From Niallia endozanthoxylica (lineage in GTDB: Bacteria > Bacillota > Bacilli > Bacillales > Cytobacillaceae): a DNA stretch of 64,000 nt. Of this stretch, positions 53,377-63,257 are shown piece by piece. Made by a program: the position numbers and the translations under genes. The notes beneath the pieces are model-generated. The model saw nothing but the letters and a program-made list of their open reading frames with translations. It did no database searches and was not told the DNA's origin. Positions within the stretch are counted from its first letter, which is position 1. The number at the start of each line of letters is the position of its first letter. The stretch is from positions 220,231 through 284,230 of the forward strand of contig NZ_VYKL01000026.1 of NCBI RefSeq assembly GCF_008710145.1, given 5' to 3'.

Positions 53377-53408
53377 AAGTCTTGACGCTTTGCGTTGAGG
53401 CTTTTTTG
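53377..53408 (+). terminator. intrinsic terminator after glnA
   Basis: GTCTTGACGC and GCGTTGAGGC with a 3-base loop, then TTTTTT. Confidence 0.85.
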
Positions 53409-53570
53409 TTTATTTGCAGCTAATAGAACTCATCTCACTTTAATGCTTCTTTTTTCTAACCTTTTCCTTACTTGGGTTTTTAGTAATATTTTTTCTAAAG
53501 AAGAACAAACTATTTTTGATTATGTCGATTCTATTTCGGCTTTTTTACACGCTAGACAAAAGTCATCTTC

Positions 53571-53624
53571 AGTCCAAAACAGGTAGGACTTTAAGAGGGG
53601 AGGGTTTTATTATTATATAATAAT
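53571..53624 (+). promoter_or_regulatory. candidate DesR control region of des
   Basis: An inverted repeat AGTCC (53571-53575) and GGACT (53586-53590), then a 16-bp palindrome ATTATTATATAATAAT (53609-53624) that contains a TATAAT at 53616-53621. No good -35 is present, as expected for a promoter switched on by the phosphorylated regulator DesR. The assignment to DesR is inference from the downstream genes. Confidence 0.4.
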
Positions 53625-53671
53625 GTCCAGAATTGTTTACCGTGAAAAAAATTAGGAGGCAATAAAAGAGT

Positions 53672-54700
53672 ATGACTAAAGTAATGCAAAAGGAACTTAA
53701 GAAAACAATTGCACCATTCGAGAAATCGAATCTAAAAAATAGTACGACTCAGATATTGAATACCATTATCCCTTTTTTTCTGCTCTGGTATCTAGCTTAT
53801 GAAAGTCTTGCCTTATCCTATTTAATGACACTTCCTATCATTGGATTAGCCGCAGGTTTTCTTGTTAGGATTTTCATTATTTTCCACGATTGCTGTCACC
53901 AATCATTTTTTAAAAACAAAAAAGCAAATGAAATGGTCGGGACTTTTACAGGGATTCTCACACTGTTTCCTTATCATCAATGGAGACACTGTCATAATAT
54001 TCATCATGCAACAAGCAGTAATTTAAACAAAAGGGGAACTGGTGATATATGGGTTATGACAGTTCAAGAGTATAGTGAAGCGTCATTTTGGCAGCGAATG
54101 ATCTACCGTCTTTATCGTAATCCACTTGTTATGTTTGGTTTAGGGCCTTTTTATTTATTTTTGATTTCTAATCGTTTTAATCGCAAGGATGCAAGGATAA
54201 AGGAAAGAATAAATACATATTTCACAACGTTTTCGGCTGTCATTCTGTATAGTTTTATGAGTTGGCTGATAGGTTGGCAGGCATTTTTATTGGTGCAGGG
54301 ACCTATCTTATTTATTTCAGGCGCTTTAGGTATATGGTTGTTTTATGTCCAACATCATTTTGAGGACTCGTACTTTGAATCAGAAGAGAATTGGGATTTC
54401 GTCAAAGCAGCAGTTGAGGGAAGCTCTTTTTATAAGCTGCCAAAAATTCTACAGTGGTTAACAGGAAATATCGGTTATCATCATGTGCACCACTTAAGCC
54501 CGAGGGTACCGAATTATTACCTTGAGGAAGTTCATGATCAAAATATTCCTTTGAACTCAGTGCCGACTGTAACTATCCGTTCAAGCCTTAATGCGATTCG
54601 TTATCGACTATGGGATGAAGGCAGCAAACAGTTTGTTAGTTTCCGGGAAATTAAAAGAAGAACTGTAAAGCAAAAATTTTCTCATAAGATTGTGGACTAA
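53672..54700 (+). CDS. des: acyl-lipid desaturase Des
   Basis: A 342-residue membrane enzyme that introduces a double bond (delta-5 type in B. subtilis) into membrane lipid acyl chains. The three His boxes HDCCH, HCHNIHH and HHVHH carry the di-iron site and lie between four to six membrane segments. AGGAGG precedes the ATG. The next two genes are the cold-sensing pair desK-desR that controls it. Confidence 0.93.
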   Translation: MTKVMQKELKKTIAPFEKSNLKNSTTQILNTIIPFFLLWYLAYESLALSYLMTLPIIGLAAGFLVRIFIIFHDCCHQSFFKNKKANEMVGTFTGILTLFPYHQWRHCHNIHHATSSNLNKRGTGDIWVMTVQEYSEASFWQRMIYRLYRNPLVMFGLGPFYLFLISNRFNRKDARIKERINTYFTTFSAVILYSFMSWLIGWQAFLLVQGPILFISGALGIWLFYVQHHFEDSYFESEENWDFVKAAVEGSSFYKLPKILQWLTGNIGYHHVHHLSPRVPNYYLEEVHDQNIPLNSVPTVTIRSSLNAIRYRLWDEGSKQFVSFREIKRRTVKQKFSHKIVD

Positions 54701-54732
54701 AAGGAAGTTAATTTAAGACTTCCTTCTTTTCT
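54699..54732 (+). terminator. terminator after des
   Basis: AAGGAAGT and ACTTCCTT, then CTTTT. It separates des from desK and allows the desaturase level to differ from the sensor level. Confidence 0.65.
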
Positions 54733-54772
54733 TTTGGTATGATAAAGCTATCCTATATGAAGAGGTTTGCAA

Positions 54773-55894
54773 ATGAAAAAAAGATTGAAGTTCTTTCATA
54801 GCAGTACGGGAGTATCTCCTTATATTTGGGCACTCTTTGCTGTTTTACCGTTTTATTTTATTTTTCAATGGTCATCGATAGCAGAAATTGTTACAGGTAT
54901 TGTATTGTCTATTTTCTTTTTTGTTTCTTATCGTTTTGCTTTCGTATCGAATGGATGGCTTAAATATTTATGGAGCAGTTTACTTATTATTATTTCTGTA
55001 ACGATGACTAGTTTTTTAGGATATGTCTATTTTGCTTTTTTTCTAGCCTACTTGATTGGGAATTTCCAAAATAAAGTTGCTTTTATTACCTTTTATGTGA
55101 TTCATTTAGTTAGTTCAACTGTTGCAATTAATTACAATTTCATTATTCAAGATGAGCTTTTCTTAAAACAATTGCCGTTTATCATTATCATTTGGATTAG
55201 TGTCATATTAATGCCGTTTAATATCTATAATCGAAAAAAACGAGAACAGTTAGAGACTCAGTTAGCCTTTGCTAATAAAAGAATTTCGGATTTAATCGTT
55301 CAAGAAGAACGGCAGCGAATTGCACGTGATCTACATGATACTTTAGGACAAAAACTTTCTCTCATCGGATTAAAAAGTGATTTGGCAAGAAAAATTATGG
55401 ATAAAGATCCCGCGCATGCACGAACTGAGTTAAAAGATATTCAACAGACTGCAAGAACGGCCTTGAATGAGGTAAGAAAAATGGTATCAAATATGCGAGG
55501 AACAAGGCTTAAAGAGGAGATAAGCCATATTAAACAGTTGCTGACAGCTGCTGAAATAAATCTAACACTCGAGGGAGAAAACTCACTATCCAATGTTTCG
55601 TTATTTCTAGAAAATATATTAAGTATGTGTTTAAAGGAAGCTGTAACAAATGTGGTCAAACACAGCAAAGCCTCTAATTGCTGCATTACCTTTCAGCAAT
55701 CTAGCAAGGATATCGTCATCTCTGTTAAAGATAATGGAATCGGTCTTATATCAAATGAACGTAATGAAACAGGTAATGGAATTTTGGGTATGAGAGAAAG
55801 ATTAGAGTTTGTTAATGGATCATTGGAAATGAAATCTGATAATGGATTGACTTTAATCATAAAAGTGCCGAATGTCGTAAAACAATCAGAATAG
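54773..55894 (+). CDS. desK: sensor kinase/phosphatase DesK
   Basis: A 373-residue thermosensor. Five membrane helices (residues about 15-150) are followed by a linker coiled coil and a HisKA_3 domain with His188 in ARDLHDTLGQ, then the HATPase domain (NVVKHSKA, DNGIG, GNGILGMRERL). The position His188 equals that of B. subtilis DesK. It senses membrane thickness and activates DesR at low temperature. ATG at 54773 follows AGAGG by seven bases. desR follows after 16 bases. Confidence 0.9.
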   Translation: MKKRLKFFHSSTGVSPYIWALFAVLPFYFIFQWSSIAEIVTGIVLSIFFFVSYRFAFVSNGWLKYLWSSLLIIISVTMTSFLGYVYFAFFLAYLIGNFQNKVAFITFYVIHLVSSTVAINYNFIIQDELFLKQLPFIIIIWISVILMPFNIYNRKKREQLETQLAFANKRISDLIVQEERQRIARDLHDTLGQKLSLIGLKSDLARKIMDKDPAHARTELKDIQQTARTALNEVRKMVSNMRGTRLKEEISHIKQLLTAAEINLTLEGENSLSNVSLFLENILSMCLKEAVTNVVKHSKASNCCITFQQSSKDIVISVKDNGIGLISNERNETGNGILGMRERLEFVNGSLEMKSDNGLTLIIKVPNVVKQSE

Positions 55895-55910
55895 ATAGAG
55901 GTGCAAATAC

Positions 55911-56510
55911 ATGATTCGTATTGTTATAGCTGAAGATCAGCAAATGATGTTAGGAGCTCTAGGTTCCCTGCTTAATTTAGAAGAAGATATGGAAGTAGTT
56001 GGAAAGTCAAGTAATGGAGAACAAGCAATTTCTCTTGTGCACAAATTTAAACCTGATGTGTGTATTATGGATATTGAGATGCCGATTAAGAGCGGGCTTG
56101 AAGCTGCTGAAGAGATAAAAGGACTAGGCTGCAAGATCATTATTTTAACAACTTTTGCTCGTACAGGGTATTTTCAGCGTGCTTTAAAAGCTGGAGTCAG
56201 CGGTTATCTCCTAAAGGATAGTCCGAGTGAAGAATTGGCAAATACGATTCGCAGTGTTATGGCAGGAAAACGCGTTTACGCACCTGAACTAATGGATGAT
56301 TTTTATAGCGAAGAAAATCCATTGACTGAAAGGGAGAAAGAGGTATTAGAGCTTGTAGCTGATGGAAAAAACACGAAAGAAATTGCTGATGAACTTCGAA
56401 TAAAATCGGGAACAGTACGTAACTACATTTCTACCATTCTAGACAAATTAGAAGTGAAGAACCGTATTGAAGCGATTAAAAGGTCAAGAGAAAAAGGCTG
56501 GTTTAAATAA
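55911..56510 (+). CDS. desR: response regulator DesR
   Basis: A 199-residue NarL-type regulator. The receiver has the phosphoacceptor Asp54 in CIMDIEMP and the late Lys in GYLLKDSP. The output helix-turn-helix is LTEREKEVLELVADGKNTKEIADEL. Phosphorylated DesR activates des. AGAGGTGC precedes the ATG. It closes the desKR unit before a bidirectional terminator. Confidence 0.92.
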   Translation: MIRIVIAEDQQMMLGALGSLLNLEEDMEVVGKSSNGEQAISLVHKFKPDVCIMDIEMPIKSGLEAAEEIKGLGCKIIILTTFARTGYFQRALKAGVSGYLLKDSPSEELANTIRSVMAGKRVYAPELMDDFYSEENPLTEREKEVLELVADGKNTKEIADELRIKSGTVRNYISTILDKLEVKNRIEAIKRSREKGWFK

Positions 56511-56531
56511 TGATAAAAATTGCTAGATGTT

Positions 56532-56580
56532 TGGGCGTAAGATTCTTTGCTTTTAAGTAGAGAAACTTACGCCTTTATTA
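56532..56580. terminator. bidirectional terminator desR/lexA
   Basis: GGCGTAAG and CTTACGCC around a 24-base loop with an inner T/A-rich pairing; T-runs on both strands. Confidence 0.75.
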
Positions 56581-56592
56581 TTTGCACGAAAA

Positions 56593-57216
56593 TCAATGAA
56601 TATGGCGGTAAACACCAATCACTTTTCCTAAAATAGAAACGTTTTTAAGAATAATAGGCTCTAAAGCAGAATTTTCAGGTTGCAGTCTGAAGTAATCCTT
56701 TTCTTTAAAGAATCGCTTTACTGTTGCTTCATCTTCCTCGGTCATTGCAACTACTATATCACCATTATTAGCAGTGTTTTGTTGTCTTACAATTACATAA
56801 TCCCCGTCAAGTATTCCTGCTTCAATCATACTATCTCCCACAACTTCAAGCATAAATAACTGTTCATCAGATGGTGCAAGTCGTTCGGGTAATGGAAAAA
56901 ACTCCTCTACGTTTTCAATAGCTGTAATTGGCTGGCCGGCAGTTACTTTTCCTACAATTGGTACATTAATTACGTTGCTTTTTGGAATGTGAGCATCTTC
57001 ATCTAAAGATAAAATTTCAATTGCTCTTGGTTTTGTCGGATCTCTTCTTATAAGGCCTTTAGTTTCAAGACGGGCTAAATGACCATGAACAGTCGAACTT
57101 GACGCCAATCCGACTGCTTCACCGATTTCCCTAACAGAAGGCGGATAGCCTTTTTGTTTTACTTCATTTTTTATAAATTCGAGGATATCTTGTTGACGTT
57201 TTGATAGTTTTGCCAT
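56593..57216 (-). CDS. lexA: SOS repressor LexA
   Basis: A 207-residue repressor. The DNA-binding wing is at the N-terminus ([25 protein letters not shown]). The self-cleavage site is Ala93-Gly94 in GKVTAGQPI. The catalytic Ser is in GDSM (residue 129) and the Lys in ATVKRF (about 167). RecA filaments trigger cleavage and induce SOS genes. ATG at 57214-57216 is chosen; a GTG three codons earlier sits inside the AAGGGG ribosome site. It is divergent from yneA over a region with three LexA boxes. Confidence 0.95.
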   Translation of the reverse strand: MAKLSKRQQDILEFIKNEVKQKGYPPSVREIGEAVGLASSSTVHGHLARLETKGLIRRDPTKPRAIEILSLDEDAHIPKSNVINVPIVGKVTAGQPITAIENVEEFFPLPERLAPSDEQLFMLEVVGDSMIEAGILDGDYVIVRQQNTANNGDIVVAMTEEDEATVKRFFKEKDYFRLQPENSALEPIILKNVSILGKVIGVYRHIH

Positions 57217-57276
57217 CTTTTTCACCCCTTAATATTTTCTTATTATGCTAATAATATCATGAAATAGGATAGCATA

Positions 57277-57290
57277 CAAACATAAGTTCT
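57277..57290. promoter_or_regulatory. LexA box 1
   Basis: CAAAC-ATAA-GTTCT, matching the Bacillus SOS box CGAAC-N4-GTTCG with two changes. Confidence 0.6.
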
Positions 57291-57298
57291 AAAAAATA

Positions 57299-57328
57299 TT
57301 GACACAAAACAAATGTTCGTAATATAAT
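57299..57328 (+). promoter_or_regulatory. yneA promoter with LexA box 2
   Basis: TTGACA (57299-57304), 18 bases, TATAAT (57323-57328). AAAAC-AAAT-GTTCG (57306-57319), a second SOS-like box, fills the spacer and would block polymerase when LexA is bound. Confidence 0.7.
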
Positions 57329-57340
57329 AAACCTATAAAT

Positions 57341-57354
57341 AGAACGTATATTCG
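57341..57354. promoter_or_regulatory. LexA box 3
   Basis: AGAAC-GTAT-ATTCG, the third and closest to the yneA start. It fits the SOS box with two changes. Confidence 0.6.
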
Positions 57355-57372
57355 AAAAATGAGGTGTTAATC

Positions 57373-58372
<1,000 letters not shown>

Positions 58373-58451
58373 TTGTCAAAATGGCTTGTTTTTAGTAACA
58401 TGTCTTGTATTATTGAATGATTAGTATCAACCAGTAAGTAAGGAGGTTAAC

Positions 58452-58682
58452 ATGCTTTCAAAAGAAAAAATGGCAAGGATAAATGAATTAGCTAGAAAAG
58501 CAAAAGAAAAAGGTTTGACTGAAACAGAAGCAAAGGAACAATCTAAACTTCGCGGGGAATACCTGCAAACCTTTCGTTCATCCATGTTAAATACGATAAA
58601 GTCTGTTACAGTCATTGATCCTAAAGGTAATGATGTGACGCCTGAAAAACTTAAAAAAATAAAACGTAATAATTTGCATTAA
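58452..58682 (+). CDS. ynzC: YnzC family protein (DUF896)
   Basis: A 76-residue helical protein: KEKMARINELARKAKEKGLTETEAKEQ followed by LRGEYLQTFRSSMLNTI, the helical hairpin of DUF896. Its role is unknown; it is SOS-induced in B. subtilis through the yneA operon. AAGGAGG precedes the ATG. Confidence 0.92.
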   Translation: MLSKEKMARINELARKAKEKGLTETEAKEQSKLRGEYLQTFRSSMLNTIKSVTVIDPKGNDVTPEKLKKIKRNNLH

Positions 58683-58982
58683 AATAAGGAGCAAACTTTG
58701 TCATGTGGTTTACTAGAAAATAATCACTTACAGAGTTAGCTCTTTTTCTACATAAAATGAACTAATGATAGAAATAATATGTAAGCAATTATAACTGAAT
58801 GTTGTCGCTGATACTGTATGCATTTATAAATGCAAATGAGAAATCATGTAAAATAATGATTTTTTTTCTTAGATTTTGTTGAATAAAAAACTCACTCCCT
58901 ATAATATTAATAGCGTAGTAAATGAATGGAGATACTAAATAGGTATTACTATTCAATCCAATATGGAAAGGATGTTAATTTC
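58683..58982. other. intergenic region with the tkt promoter
   Basis: About 300 AT-rich bases. TATAAT at 58900-58905 with TTGTTG 18 bases before it is the likely promoter. I see no small gene or terminator. Confidence 0.5.
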
Positions 58983-60980
58983 ATGTTTGAACAAGTCGAT
59001 TCCTTAGCAATTGCATCAATTCGTACATTATCAATTGATGCAATTGAGAAAGCCAATTCCGGTCATCCGGGTATGCCAATGGGAGCCGCTCCAATGGCCT
59101 ATACTTTATGGAGCCGTTTTATGAATCATAATCCTAAAAATCCAAAATGGTTTAATCGTGACCGTTTTGTGCTGTCTGCTGGTCATGGTTCCGCACTATT
59201 GTATAGCTTACTGCATCTTTCTGGTTATGATGTGAGTATGGATGATTTAAAAGAGTTTCGCCAATGGGGAAGCAAAACTCCAGGACATCCTGAATTTGGA
59301 CATACTCCAGGTGTAGATGCAACTACTGGTCCGCTAGGGCAAGGTATTGCAATGGCTGTTGGTATGGCCATGGCTGAAAGACATTTAGCAGGAGTATATA
59401 ATAAAGATAATTATAATGTGGTTGATCATTATACATACAGTATTTGTGGTGACGGCGATTTAATGGAAGGTGTTTCAGCCGAAGCAGCTTCATTAGCTGG
59501 TCACTTAAAGTTAGGCCGATTAGTTGTACTTTATGATTCAAATGATATTTCATTAGATGGTGATTTAAGTCAATCCTTCTCTGAAAGTGTAGAAGATCGA
59601 TTCAAATCTTATGGTTGGCAGTACTTACGAGTAGAAGATGGAAATGATTTAACTGAAATTGCACATGCATTAGAGGAAGCGAAGAAGGATGAAGCAAGAC
59701 CGGCTTTAATCGAAGTGCGTACAGTTATTGGCTATGGTTCACCAAATAAATCCGGTAAAGCGGCATCACATGGTTCTCCGCTGGGAGCTGAAGAAATTAA
59801 GCTAACAAAAGAAGCGTACAACTGGACATTTGAAGAGGATTTCCATGTTCCTGAAGAGGTATATGATCAATTTAAAAAGTTAATTATTGAGAATGGTGAG
59901 AAAAAGGAAAAAGAATGGACTGAACTATTTTCTCAATATAAAAATGATTTTCCAGAACTAGGTAAAGAGCTTGAACAGGCAATTAATAATAAATTACCTG
60001 ACGGCTGGCACAAAGACCTTCCAGTATATGAAGAAGGAAAAAGCTTGGCAAGCCGTGCATCTTCAAGTGAAGCATTAAATGGTATTGCAAAAAATCTACC
60101 TTCTTTATTTGGCGGCTCTGCAGACCTTGCAGGTTCCAATAAAACATTAATTAAAGGAACAGCTGACTTTTTACCTGGATCATATGAAGGCAGAAATATT
60201 TGGTTTGGTGTTCGTGAATTTGCGATGGGTGCTGCATTAAACGGAATGGCACTTCACGGTGGATTAAAGGTATATGGAGGAACTTTCTTTGTATTCTCTG
60301 ATTACTTACGTCCTGCGATTCGTTTAGCTGCGTTAATGTCATTGCCTGTGACATATGTATTTACTCACGATAGTATTGCTGTAGGAGAAGATGGTCCTAC
60401 TCATGAGCCAATTGAACAATTGGCTGCATTACGTGCAATGCCTAATCTTTCAATCATTCGTCCGGCAGACGGCAATGAAACAGCAGCTGCCTGGAGACTT
60501 GCGATGGAATCAACGGATAAACCAACTGCACTTATTTTAACAAGACAAGATCTTCCAACTATTAAAGGTACTGCTCAAAATGCATATGACGGAGTAGCAA
60601 AGGGTGCATACGTTGTATCACCTGCAAACAAGGAAACAGCAGATGTATTATTACTTGCATCTGGTTCAGAAGTAAATCTTGCTATTGACGCACAAAAGGC
60701 TTTAGAAGGCGAAGGAATTTATGCTTCTGTTGTCAGCATGCCTTCATGGGATCGCTTTGAAGCGCAGTCTAAGGAATACAAAGAAAGTGTCATTCCGAAG
60801 GCAGTTAAGAAAAGATTAGCTCTAGAAATGGGTTCCTCTCTTGGTTGGCATCGTTATGCTGGTGATGAAGGCGATGTTCTTGCGATTGATCAATTTGGGG
60901 CATCTGCACCAGGAGAAAAAATTATGGAAGAGTATGGATTTACAGTAGAAAATGTTGTTGCAAAAGTAAAAGCTCTCTAA
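58983..60980 (+). CDS. tkt: transketolase
   Basis: A 665-residue ThDP enzyme of the pentose phosphate pathway that transfers two-carbon units. The ThDP motif [10 protein letters not shown], the substrate-binding [14 protein letters not shown] and the late [15 protein letters not shown] are intact. ATG at 58983 is chosen behind GGAAAGGATG; the frame is open from 58926 but without a ribosome site. It lies between ynzC and sirA as in B. subtilis, apart from the inserted bile-acid-symporter-like gene. Confidence 0.96.
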   Translation: MFEQVDSLAIASIRTLSIDAIEKANSGHPGMPMGAAPMAYTLWSRFMNHNPKNPKWFNRDRFVLSAGHGSALLYSLLHLSGYDVSMDDLKEFRQWGSKTPGHPEFGHTPGVDATTGPLGQGIAMAVGMAMAERHLAGVYNKDNYNVVDHYTYSICGDGDLMEGVSAEAASLAGHLKLGRLVVLYDSNDISLDGDLSQSFSESVEDRFKSYGWQYLRVEDGNDLTEIAHALEEAKKDEARPALIEVRTVIGYGSPNKSGKAASHGSPLGAEEIKLTKEAYNWTFEEDFHVPEEVYDQFKKLIIENGEKKEKEWTELFSQYKNDFPELGKELEQAINNKLPDGWHKDLPVYEEGKSLASRASSSEALNGIAKNLPSLFGGSADLAGSNKTLIKGTADFLPGSYEGRNIWFGVREFAMGAALNGMALHGGLKVYGGTFFVFSDYLRPAIRLAALMSLPVTYVFTHDSIAVGEDGPTHEPIEQLAALRAMPNLSIIRPADGNETAAAWRLAMESTDKPTALILTRQDLPTIKGTAQNAYDGVAKGAYVVSPANKETADVLLLASGSEVNLAIDAQKALEGEGIYASVVSMPSWDRFEAQSKEYKESVIPKAVKKRLALEMGSSLGWHRYAGDEGDVLAIDQFGASAPGEKIMEEYGFTVENVVAKVKAL

Positions 60981-60987
60981 TGAGAAA

Positions 60988-61029
60988 AAGTAAAATGAGG
61001 AGATTTACTAAATCTCCTCATTTTACTTA
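60988..61029. terminator. intrinsic terminator after tkt
   Basis: AAGTAAAATGAGGAGATTTA and its perfect complement form a 20-bp stem. Confidence 0.9.
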
Positions 61030-61041
61030 TATCTTTTTTTC

Positions 61042-62013
61042 CTATACACTGACTTTGCTTATTTCTTCTGTTTTTTGAGATGAATAATGTCTATCTAGAA
61101 ATGCGGCAAATGTAGAAGCTAATATTTGTTGAAATAACATTGATACTATAACGGGAATAATAACGGCTGAAGGGAAATAGGCCATGGCGATAACCGCACC
61201 AGAACTTATATTCCTCATGCCTCCTGAAAATGTATAACTGATGATTGTTTCTTTTTCATAGTTTAGTAGTTTTCCTAATAAAAATGCGAATAGATATCCT
61301 GTAAACGAAATAAATAGAACAACAAGAATAATAAATAACAGTTTAATGTTTACTTCTTTTAAATAAGGTGCAACAACCGCTCCGTTAAGCATGACGACTA
61401 ATCCAAGAAATAGCTTCGAAAGGGGAGAAAGCCTTGGTTTCCAGACGTCTTTTACTTTGCCTTTTGTTATTTCGTTTAATGCCATTCCCATAAGGGAAGG
61501 GAGGACAATCATAAAGAAGAGGCCTTTCATCATATTTATTACATCTAAATCTACTTGTTGACCAATCATTACTGATAAACTGAACGGAACAATAAATGGA
61601 GCCATTAGAGCATCTATCAAGATAATGGCAATAGTTAAAGCGGTATTTCCTTTTTTCATCGAAACCCAAATAAAGCTTGTTACTCCTGTAGGAATGACCA
61701 TTCCTAGAATAATTCCTGTAATTGTCAGTGAATCACCGCTAAATGACAAATGGCCAATTCCCCAAGCCCAAAGCGGCATTCCGATGTGGAGGAAGGCTAA
61801 GGCGATAATCACCGGTAGAGGATGTGCAATAGCCCCTTTTAATGATCCAAATCTCATACTTAAGCTTCCTTCAAACGTCATAAATGCAAAAAGCCATGGA
61901 ACTAAAAATGCATAGTCCTTTACATAGTAGGAAAAGAGAATTCCTAAAAAGACCCCGGTTGGTGTAATAAAGGGCATCATTTTTTCGAGTTTTTTGTTTA
62001 TCTGCAGCAGCAT
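61042..62013 (-). CDS. bile acid:sodium symporter family protein
   Basis: A 323-residue membrane protein with about ten helices. The family residues GVTSFIWVSMKKGNTALT and FSGGMRNISSGAVIAMAYFP (the sodium-site region, with GMRN) are seen. Bacterial members are sodium-coupled carriers of organic anions, not necessarily bile acids. It interrupts the usual tkt-sirA neighbourhood on the opposite strand, with terminators on both sides. GGGAGAG precedes the ATG. Confidence 0.88.
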   Translation of the reverse strand: MLLQINKKLEKMMPFITPTGVFLGILFSYYVKDYAFLVPWLFAFMTFEGSLSMRFGSLKGAIAHPLPVIIALAFLHIGMPLWAWGIGHLSFSGDSLTITGIILGMVIPTGVTSFIWVSMKKGNTALTIAIILIDALMAPFIVPFSLSVMIGQQVDLDVINMMKGLFFMIVLPSLMGMALNEITKGKVKDVWKPRLSPLSKLFLGLVVMLNGAVVAPYLKEVNIKLLFIILVVLFISFTGYLFAFLLGKLLNYEKETIISYTFSGGMRNISSGAVIAMAYFPSAVIIPVIVSMLFQQILASTFAAFLDRHYSSQKTEEISKVSV

Positions 62014-62209
62014 GAATATCTCTCCCTCAATCCTTTAGGTTATTTTTCAATAAGTCTGTAACTATAATACAATATAATATATAAATATAGTTTTATTTTA
62101 TTTTAAGTTGGTTTTGTAAATAACTTTGGTAATACCCGCTGTACGTCTATCATCTAAGGCTATTAAGCAATTGTACCTTATTATTACTTTGTTGCGTTAA
62201 TATTATGAA
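62014..62209. other. intergenic region
   Basis: About 200 bases, AT-rich, divergent between the symporter gene and sirA. Apart from the Spo0A box at 62210 I recognise no element. Confidence 0.45.
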
Positions 62210-62216
62210 TTCGACA
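62210..62216 (+). promoter_or_regulatory. Spo0A box before sirA
   Basis: TTCGACA, the exact complement of the 0A box TGTCGAA. SirA in B. subtilis is induced by Spo0A~P, so this is the likely control site. Confidence 0.6.
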
Positions 62217-62307
62217 AAAATAGGCTTGTTTTTTAACAAGAACAGACATCCTCTTCATACAGACTTTCTTATAATAAGAAGAAAGGGTTCATTAGAGGAG
62301 GATTTGT

Positions 62308-62745
62308 GTGAGAACATATCAGCTTTATTTATTTGATGATGAGTTTGCCTCCCATTACTTTGGAAAAGAACGGATGGTTTATCAGCTGTTTAAAGACTAT
62401 AAAGAGGCAATTGGAGAATATAAAAGGATACTGGAAAAACAGATTGATTTTATTCTAAAGCCGATACAAGAGTTAAAAATTCATCGTTTTGTCACACAAT
62501 ATTTGCAAAATAACAAGGATTTTTATACAAATAATGGAACATACTATTTAGAAATAGGAAAACGGAGTACGGCAAAATTAGTAGTTCATGGGAACTATTT
62601 AGTATTAAAGGCCAATGGGAATTATGAAGCAGAGACGATATTTTTTGAAGTACTACGAAAAACAGAGTCTTCTTTTATAGCTATTGATCTGGATCATCAG
62701 AGATACGGATGGCTAAAGCCAATTAAAGAAAGAAAATTTGTATAG
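62308..62745 (+). CDS. sirA: sporulation inhibitor of replication SirA
   Basis: A 145-residue protein. YQLYLFDDEFASHYFGKE near the start and the strongly conserved end YEAETIFFEVLRKT ... RYGWLKPIKERKFV identify SirA (YneE). At the onset of sporulation it binds DnaA domain I and stops new rounds of replication. GTG at 62308 follows GAGGAGG. It lies 87 bases before yneF, as in B. subtilis. Confidence 0.9.
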   Translation: MRTYQLYLFDDEFASHYFGKERMVYQLFKDYKEAIGEYKRILEKQIDFILKPIQELKIHRFVTQYLQNNKDFYTNNGTYYLEIGKRSTAKLVVHGNYLVLKANGNYEAETIFFEVLRKTESSFIAIDLDHQRYGWLKPIKERKFV

Positions 62746-62832
62746 AAGGTAGAGAAATCAGCTTGATTTTATTGTATAATATCCATTGGTCTAGTACACT
62801 GTATGATAGACAACATGAAGGAGGAAGTTTGA

Positions 62833-63048
62833 ATGGGTATGTACATTCTAGTAGGTGCATTGGCATTGATTGCTGGTGTAGCGCTAGGATTTTTCATCGC
62901 TCGTAAGTACATGATGAGCTATTTGAAGAAAAATCCACCAATTAACGAACAAATGCTGAAAATGATGATGATGCAAATGGGTATGAAGCCATCGCAGAAG
63001 AAAATCAATCAAATGATGAACGCGATGAATAAACAGCAGGGGAAATAA
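62833..63048 (+). CDS. yneF: YneF family membrane protein (UPF0154)
   Basis: A 71-residue protein with one N-terminal membrane helix ([23 protein letters not shown]) and a Met/Lys-rich cytoplasmic tail ending in [13 protein letters not shown]. The [20 protein letters not shown] motif is the UPF0154 signature. Its function is unknown. AAGGAGGAAG precedes the ATG. Confidence 0.93.
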   Translation: MGMYILVGALALIAGVALGFFIARKYMMSYLKKNPPINEQMLKMMMMQMGMKPSQKKINQMMNAMNKQQGK

Positions 63049-63055
63049 TTAGAAA

Positions 63056-63112
63056 GCAAAAAACCACTTTTTCCGTTGGAAGCGAAACCAATGGAAAAAG
63101 TGGTTTTTTGCT
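63056..63112. terminator. strong intrinsic terminator after yneF
   Basis: GCAAAAAACCACTTTTTCC pairs perfectly with GGAAAAAGTGGTTTTTTGC; an inner GTTGG/CCAAT extends the stem. Confidence 0.9.
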
Positions 63113-63257
63113 TGTTAAATGAAAGTAGTTTTTCCCTAACGGATCAGTGTAGTGTAGAAAATGACAAAGGACAATTAAATTAGTACGTTAAATGCAGCAA
63201 GCCTCTTTTATAATGGGAAAAGAGGTTTGCGTAATTCCGGTCATTATCGATTATCTC

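Noticed and set aside
53395..53586. Plus-strand 63-codon frame after glnA
   Set aside because: It starts inside the glnA terminator, has no ribosome site and occupies the probable des control region.
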